Below, piece after piece: positions 60,101 through 64,000 of a DNA stretch of 64,000 bases. A program made the translations under genes and the position numbers. Source of the DNA: JANQPX01 sp050633905 (lineage in GTDB: Bacteria > Pseudomonadota > Alphaproteobacteria > Geminicoccales > Geminicoccaceae); contig JBOEHJ010000050.1 in NCBI GenBank assembly GCA_050633905.1, forward strand, positions 62,001-126,000, written 5' to 3'. Every line of letters begins with the position of its first letter. Positions within the stretch are counted from its first letter, which is position 1. A model generated the notes under the pieces. The model was not told the origin of the DNA, did no database searches, and was given only the letters and a program-made list of their open reading frames with translations.

Positions 60101-60772
60101 ATGTCGACAGCAACCCGATGCGCCCCACTTGACCGTGAACAGGCATTCAGTGTTGAGGCGAGTGATAAAAAACCGCTTCGTCGCGATCTTCGGCTGATTG
60201 CCGATTTGGTTAGTGTCGAAGCGCGGGTGCTGGATGTCGGCTGTGACGACGGTGCCTTGCTCGCTTTTCTCTCCGAGACCAAGCAGGCTGATGCGCGCGG
60301 CATCGAACTCTCACAGGCCGGTGTACAGGATTGCGTTAGCCGAGGTCTCGCCGTGGTCCAAGGCGATGCCGAGAAGGATCTGCATCTGTATCCCGACAAC
60401 GCCTTCGATTACGTTATTCTCAGTCAAACAATCCAGGCCATGCTGCAGCCGCGAGATGTTCTAGACAACATGTTACGGATTGGCCGATTCGGCATCATTT
60501 CCTTCAACAACTACGCCCATTGGCGTGCGCGATGGCATCTTTTGCGCGGGCGGATGCCGAAGGCCAGCGGTTCGGCGGAGCCTTGGTACATGACCCCCAA
60601 TATCCGACCCTGCACGCTCGAAGACTTCGAGCATCTATGCGCCGAATCGGGCTTGGTTATCGAACAGCGACTTTGTCTCGCCCGCAACGGCCAGGTTAGT
60701 CGCCTTGCAAGCGCCAAATGGTTCGACAACCTCCTAAGCGAACAAGCCCTCTTCGTCCTCAGCCGCCCCTAG
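60101..60772 (+). CDS. metW: Methionine biosynthesis protein MetW
   Basis: A 223-residue SAM-binding-fold protein. The MetW pattern is LRLIADLVSVEARVLDVGCDDGALLAFLSE (motif I about residues 43-51), ARGIELSQAGVQDCVSRGLAVVQGDAEKDL and YDYVILSQTIQAM (FDYVILSQTIQAM here), plus SFNNYAHWRARW and the late TPNIRPCTLEDF. MetW forms a complex with MetX and activates its acyl transfer. It starts one base after the metX stop. Confidence 0.93.
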   Translation: MSTATRCAPLDREQAFSVEASDKKPLRRDLRLIADLVSVEARVLDVGCDDGALLAFLSETKQADARGIELSQAGVQDCVSRGLAVVQGDAEKDLHLYPDNAFDYVILSQTIQAMLQPRDVLDNMLRIGRFGIISFNNYAHWRARWHLLRGRMPKASGSAEPWYMTPNIRPCTLEDFEHLCAESGLVIEQRLCLARNGQVSRLASAKWFDNLLSEQALFVLSRP

Positions 60773-60857
60773 GTGGTGGCGTGGCCACCTCATTGACTCG
60801 GACCGATATCGCCTGGATCGATGTATGCGGCCGAGCTTGCAAGGCTGGTGTTTGGTC

Positions 60858-62045
60858 TCAACTGGATTCAGGTTCGATCCAAACACCACCTCTATGGCTG
60901 GATTCGACCGCTGCGCTGATGAAGGCCATTCCCTCAAACCCATCCCGAACCCCCGGCACCAGCAAAGCCTCCGGATGGGGATCTCGCCCCTCGACGCGGG
61001 CACTGATAAGCTCGGCCACATCTGCATAGATGTTGGCAAATCCCTCGAGATAGCCTTCGGGGTGGCCAGGAGGAATGCGGGTGACACGGCCTGCACTGTC
61101 GCCTGAGCCAGCGCCACCACGGGTGATCAGCTTCGGCGGCTCGCCAAGCGGGGTGAGATGCAGGTGGTTTGGATGCTCTTGCTGCCAAGTAAGCCCGGCC
61201 TTGGTACCAAAAATCCTGATCTTCAGGCCGTTCTCATTGCCGGGTGCCACCTGGCTTGCCCAGAGCATGCCACGGGCACCGCCCTCATAGCGGAGCAGCA
61301 GATGGCAGTTGTCATCGAGGCGCCGCCCATCGACAAAAGTCTGCATATCCGCACAAAGGCTGTGCAGCCTCAGGCCCGATATAAACGCCGCCAGATTGTG
61401 GGCGTGGGTCCCAATATCACCGATACTCCCCCCCGCACCCGACCGTGTCGGATCGGTGCGCCAGCCGGCTTGTTTTTGGCCGCTTTCTTCGAGCTTGGTC
61501 GATAGCCAGTCCTGCGGATATTCGACCTGGATGACCCTGATCTCTCCGATCTCACCGGCCTGGATCATTTCACGCATCTGCCGGACCATCGGGTAGCCGG
61601 TGTAATTATGGGTGAGCGCGAAGATTTTTCCTGTTCGCTCCACCGCCGTCACAAGTTGCCGCGCCTCGTCGAGCGAGGTGCAAAGGGGTTTGTCGCAGAT
61701 CACATGAATGCCCGCTTCCAGAAACGCCATGGCGGGGCTGTGATGCATGTGATTGGGTGTCACAATCGCGACAACATCGATCCCATCTTCTCGCGTGGCT
61801 TCGGCGCTAGCCATCTCGGCAAACGTTGCGTAGGCCCGGTCATCGGCAATGTGAAGCTCGACCGCAGACGCCTTGGCGCGTTCTGGATCGGAGGAGAGCG
61901 CCCCCGCCACCAGCTCATATCGATCGTCCAGGCGAGCTGCGATCCGATGCACACCGCCAATAAACGCCCCCTGACCGCCCCCCACCATCCCCAGGCGCCA
62001 GCGTCGCCGAGCGTTACTTGCCTTTGCTCTATTCTCGTTGCTCAT
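60858..62045 (-). CDS. Gfo/Idh/MocA family oxidoreductase
   Basis: A 395-residue NAD(P)-dependent dehydrogenase. The Rossmann start is RLGMVGGGQGAFIGGVHRIAARL (about residues 17-39), followed by VAIVTPNHMHHSPAMAFLEAG, the catalytic-site ICDKPLCTSLDEARQL (Lys-Pro about 117) and GGSIGDIGTHAHNLAAFI with the active-site His. It oxidises or epimerises a sugar or inositol-like substrate that I cannot name. The next gene in the same direction upstream is a sugar isomerase, 19 bases away, so the two form an operon for one sugar pathway. Confidence 0.9.
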   Translation of the reverse strand: MSNENRAKASNARRRWRLGMVGGGQGAFIGGVHRIAARLDDRYELVAGALSSDPERAKASAVELHIADDRAYATFAEMASAEATREDGIDVVAIVTPNHMHHSPAMAFLEAGIHVICDKPLCTSLDEARQLVTAVERTGKIFALTHNYTGYPMVRQMREMIQAGEIGEIRVIQVEYPQDWLSTKLEESGQKQAGWRTDPTRSGAGGSIGDIGTHAHNLAAFISGLRLHSLCADMQTFVDGRRLDDNCHLLLRYEGGARGMLWASQVAPGNENGLKIRIFGTKAGLTWQQEHPNHLHLTPLGEPPKLITRGGAGSGDSAGRVTRIPPGHPEGYLEGFANIYADVAELISARVEGRDPHPEALLVPGVRDGFEGMAFISAAVESSHRGGVWIEPESS

Positions 62046-62064
62046 TGTTCTTTCTCCGGCAAGT

Positions 62065-63120
62065 TCAGGAAATTCCTAGCATCCGGTGGTTGGCAGCTTG
62101 GTCGGTGTCACCGGCGGCAAAGTCGTCGAAGGCGCTTTCGGCTGGGCGGATCATGTGGTCGGCGATGAATTTGGCACCTTCGCGGGCACCGTCTTCGGGA
62201 TGCTTAAGGCAGCACTCCCACTCCATCACCGCCCAGCTGTCATAGCCATATGCCTGCAGCTTCGAAAAGATTCCCCTAAAGTCTACCTGCCCATCTCCTA
62301 GTGACCGAAATCGCGCGGCGCGATCGGTCCAGGATTGGAAGCCGGAGTAGACGCCTTGTTTGGGGCTGGGGTTGAACTCGGCGTCTTTCACATGGAAGGC
62401 GCTGATGCGCTCGTGATAGACGTCGATGAAGCCGAGATAGTCCATCTGTTGCAGGAGGAAATGGCTTGGGTCGTAGTTGATGCAGCAGCGTGGATGGTTG
62501 CCCAGGCGCTCCAGGAACATCTCGAAAGTGATCCCGTCATGGATGTCCTCCCCCGGATGGATCTCATAGCCGACATCGACACCTGCCTCATCAAAGGCAT
62601 CAAGGATTGGCTTCCAGCGCCGCGCAAGCTCATCGAACGCCGCCTCGATCAGGCCAGCGGGGCGGGGCGGCCAGGGATAAAGAAAGGGCCAGGCAAGAGC
62701 ACCTGGGAAGGAAACATGGCTGGTCAGGCCCAAACGTTTCGAGGCACTGGCTGCTTTCAGCATCTGATCGACAGCCCATTTCTGTCGCGCCTCAGGGTTT
62801 TTATGAACCGATGGTGGGGCAAAGGCATCGAAGCTTTCGTCATAGGCTGGATGTACAGCAACGAGCTGACCCTGCAAATGGCTGGAAAGATCAGTGATCT
62901 CGACGCCTGCATCAGCGCAAATGCCTTTAACCTCATCACAATAGGCATCGCTCTCGGCGGCTTTCGCTAGATCGAATAATCGCCCATCCCAGCTCGGAAT
63001 CTGGATCCCCTTGAAACCCAAGTCCGCTGCCCATTTAGTCATGTTGCCGAGTGTGTTGAACGGTGCTTCGTCGCCTGCGAATTGGGCGAGGAAAATAGCA
63101 GGCCCCTTGATCATGCCCAT
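62065..63120 (-). CDS. Sugar phosphate isomerase/epimerase family protein (TIM barrel)
   Basis: A 351-residue xylose-isomerase-like TIM barrel. Visible pieces are MTKWAADLGFKGIQIPSWD, EITDLSSHLQGQLVAVHPAYD, DVGYEIHPGEDIHDG (a metal-binding Glu), INYDPSHFLLQQMDYLGF and RISAFHVKDAEF, followed by WAVMEWECCLKHPEDGAREG. These are the usual metal ligands of the family. The long insert with VSFPGALAWPFLYPWPPRP is seen in hydroxypyruvate-isomerase-like or inosose-type members paired with Gfo/Idh enzymes. GGGAG lies five to six bases before the ATG. Confidence 0.88.
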   Translation of the reverse strand: MGMIKGPAIFLAQFAGDEAPFNTLGNMTKWAADLGFKGIQIPSWDGRLFDLAKAAESDAYCDEVKGICADAGVEITDLSSHLQGQLVAVHPAYDESFDAFAPPSVHKNPEARQKWAVDQMLKAASASKRLGLTSHVSFPGALAWPFLYPWPPRPAGLIEAAFDELARRWKPILDAFDEAGVDVGYEIHPGEDIHDGITFEMFLERLGNHPRCCINYDPSHFLLQQMDYLGFIDVYHERISAFHVKDAEFNPSPKQGVYSGFQSWTDRAARFRSLGDGQVDFRGIFSKLQAYGYDSWAVMEWECCLKHPEDGAREGAKFIADHMIRPAESAFDDFAAGDTDQAANHRMLGIS

Positions 63121-63221
63121 TCGAAATCTCCCTGATTTAACCGGTTGCTTGTGCGGAGTTTAGAAGAGAGAGTGCGCTTTGGAAAAGAGCTTGGGGCATT
63201 TATTCGACAGGTGGTTCAGCC

Positions 63222-64000
63222 ATGACGCTTTGGATCAAGGATCCGCTTGCCATTTTCGTGGATGACGACGTAGATGCTGGTGGCGGCATTGTGGTCAAAG
63301 ACGACTCGATCCACGAACTCGTCCCGGCAGGACACCAGCCTAAGACCAATATCCTCCGGCAAGTCAATGCCGACCATCATGTGGTCATGCCGGGGTTGGT
63401 GAATACGCATCATCACTATTATCAGACGCTGACGCGCGCTTTCGGGCCGGCCCTCAATAAAGAACTCTTCCCTTGGCTGAAGACGCTCTATCCGGTTTGG
63501 GCGAGGTTAACGCCTGACCATCTTCGCGTCGCTGCGAAGCTGGCAATGTCGGAGCTTTTACTGTCCGGTTGCACCACCAGCGTCGATCACCACTATGTTT
63601 TTCCAAAGGGTCTGGAAAAGGCGATCGATATCGAGATTGAGGTGGCGACAGAACTCGGCATGCGCGCGATCTTGACCCGTGGCTCGATGAACCTCTCGGA
63701 GGAAGAGGGCGGCTTGCCGCCTAAATCGGTGATTCAGGACGAGTGGACGATCCTCACCGACAGCGAGCGTTTGCTGCGCAAGCACAATCCCATCGGTGAC
63801 AAGGCCGGCGCGATGATCGAGATCGCCCTTGCGCCATGCTCGCCATTTTCTGTCACGACCGATTTGATGAAGGCGACGGCCGTTATGGCCGAGCATCTAG
63901 ATTGCAGGCTGCACACGCATATCGCCGAGACAGAGGACGAGAACGCCTTCTGTCTGGAAAGGTTCGGCTGCCGGCCGCTCGACTATCTGGAAGAGCAGGG
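63222..64000 (+). CDS. 8-oxoguanine deaminase-like amidohydrolase, N-terminal part
   Basis: The gene runs off the right edge; 259 codons are visible. The start MTLWIKDPLAIFVDDD and HHVVMPGLVNTHHHYYQTLTRAFGP contain the first metal motif HxH of the AtzA/8-oxoguanine deaminase subgroup; LSGCTTSVDHHYVFPKGLEKAID and ILTRGSMNLSEEEGGLPPKSV follow, and HTHIAETEDENAFC holds the next metal-binding histidine pair. It would deaminate 8-oxoguanine or a related purine/triazine in the cytosol. It is divergent from the isomerase gene across 101 bp. The ribosome site is weak. Confidence 0.85.
   Translation, partial: MTLWIKDPLAIFVDDDVDAGGGIVVKDDSIHELVPAGHQPKTNILRQVNADHHVVMPGLVNTHHHYYQTLTRAFGPALNKELFPWLKTLYPVWARLTPDHLRVAAKLAMSELLLSGCTTSVDHHYVFPKGLEKAIDIEIEVATELGMRAILTRGSMNLSEEEGGLPPKSVIQDEWTILTDSERLLRKHNPIGDKAGAMIEIALAPCSPFSVTTDLMKATAVMAEHLDCRLHTHIAETEDENAFCLERFGCRPLDYLEEQ

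Noticed and set aside
1..64000. tRNA, rRNA, CRISPR arrays, insertion sequences, prophage
   Set aside because: I looked for cloverleaf-like T-arm sequences, repeat-spacer patterns, transposase or integrase motifs and found none.

Overview
The window looks like chromosome of a free-living, flagellated, Gram-negative alphaproteobacterium, most likely from the Rhodospirillales/Caulobacter side of the class. The lineage is inferred from gene content and order: fliX divergent from flgI, a SAM-II riboswitch before metX-metW, OpgH/OpgD-type glucan genes, a PmtA-like methyltransferase, ETF-ubiquinone oxidoreductase beside ispE, and a MsbA - DUF374 acyltransferase - WaaA chain. I see no rRNA, tRNA, insertion sequence, prophage or CRISPR array. 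Coding density is high, gene overlaps of the ATGA/TGATG type are frequent, and several starts are TTG or GTG.

Layout. (1) 1-13014, all minus strand: envelope functions. These are lipid A/LPS assembly (msbA, acyltransferase, waaA), a phospholipid methyltransferase, a PadR-controlled RND efflux pump with a likely autoregulatory operator, and an Mla-like lipid transport operon (TPR protein, MlaE, MlaF, MlaD, lipoprotein). (2) 13144-26934: flagellar genes. fliX is on the minus strand; flgI, a rod-binding protein gene, flgN-like, flgK, flgL and fliW are on the plus strand; then come an O-GlcNAc-transferase-like TPR glycosyltransferase, a methyltransferase, flagellin, flaG, fliD and fliS. I identify a sigma-54-type promoter before flgI, a sigma-28-type promoter before flagellin and a CtrA-like box before fliX. 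(3) 27280-33068: yqeC, serine-glyoxylate aminotransferase, a fused FAD/Fe-S 2-hydroxyacid dehydrogenase and an orphan ParA with a perfect CtrA-type box behind its promoter region. (4) 33133-39682: osmoregulated periplasmic glucan genes (opgD/G, an unknown gene, opgH) and a coiled-coil OmpA-domain protein. (5) 39716-46599: a broken GGDEF/EAL gene divergent from a FIST sensor gene, a NUDIX gene, an XRE regulator and a penicillin-acylase-family protein, with AT-rich intergenic stretches. (6) 46790-50733: DMT and MFS transporters, a BKACE enzyme, moaB and a large intergenic hairpin. (7) 50793-60772: lytic transglycosylase, uracil-DNA glycosylase, ETF-QO, a small unknown protein, a TPR protein, ispE and the SAM-II-controlled metX-metW. 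(8) 60858-64000: an oxidoreductase/sugar isomerase pair and the start of an 8-oxoguanine deaminase gene.

Most notable points: a complete SAM-II riboswitch plus intrinsic terminator; an almost perfect 79-nt hairpin between convergent genes, preceded by a CtrA-like box and carrying an SD/anti-SD sequence at its tip; a glycosyltransferase plus methyltransferase pair between fliW and flagellin that suggests modified-glycan flagellin decoration; and a c-di-GMP phosphodiesterase gene whose frame is broken at three places, one of them an NN in the assembly that is one base too long. All functions are from reading the sequence and family knowledge; no database search was run.
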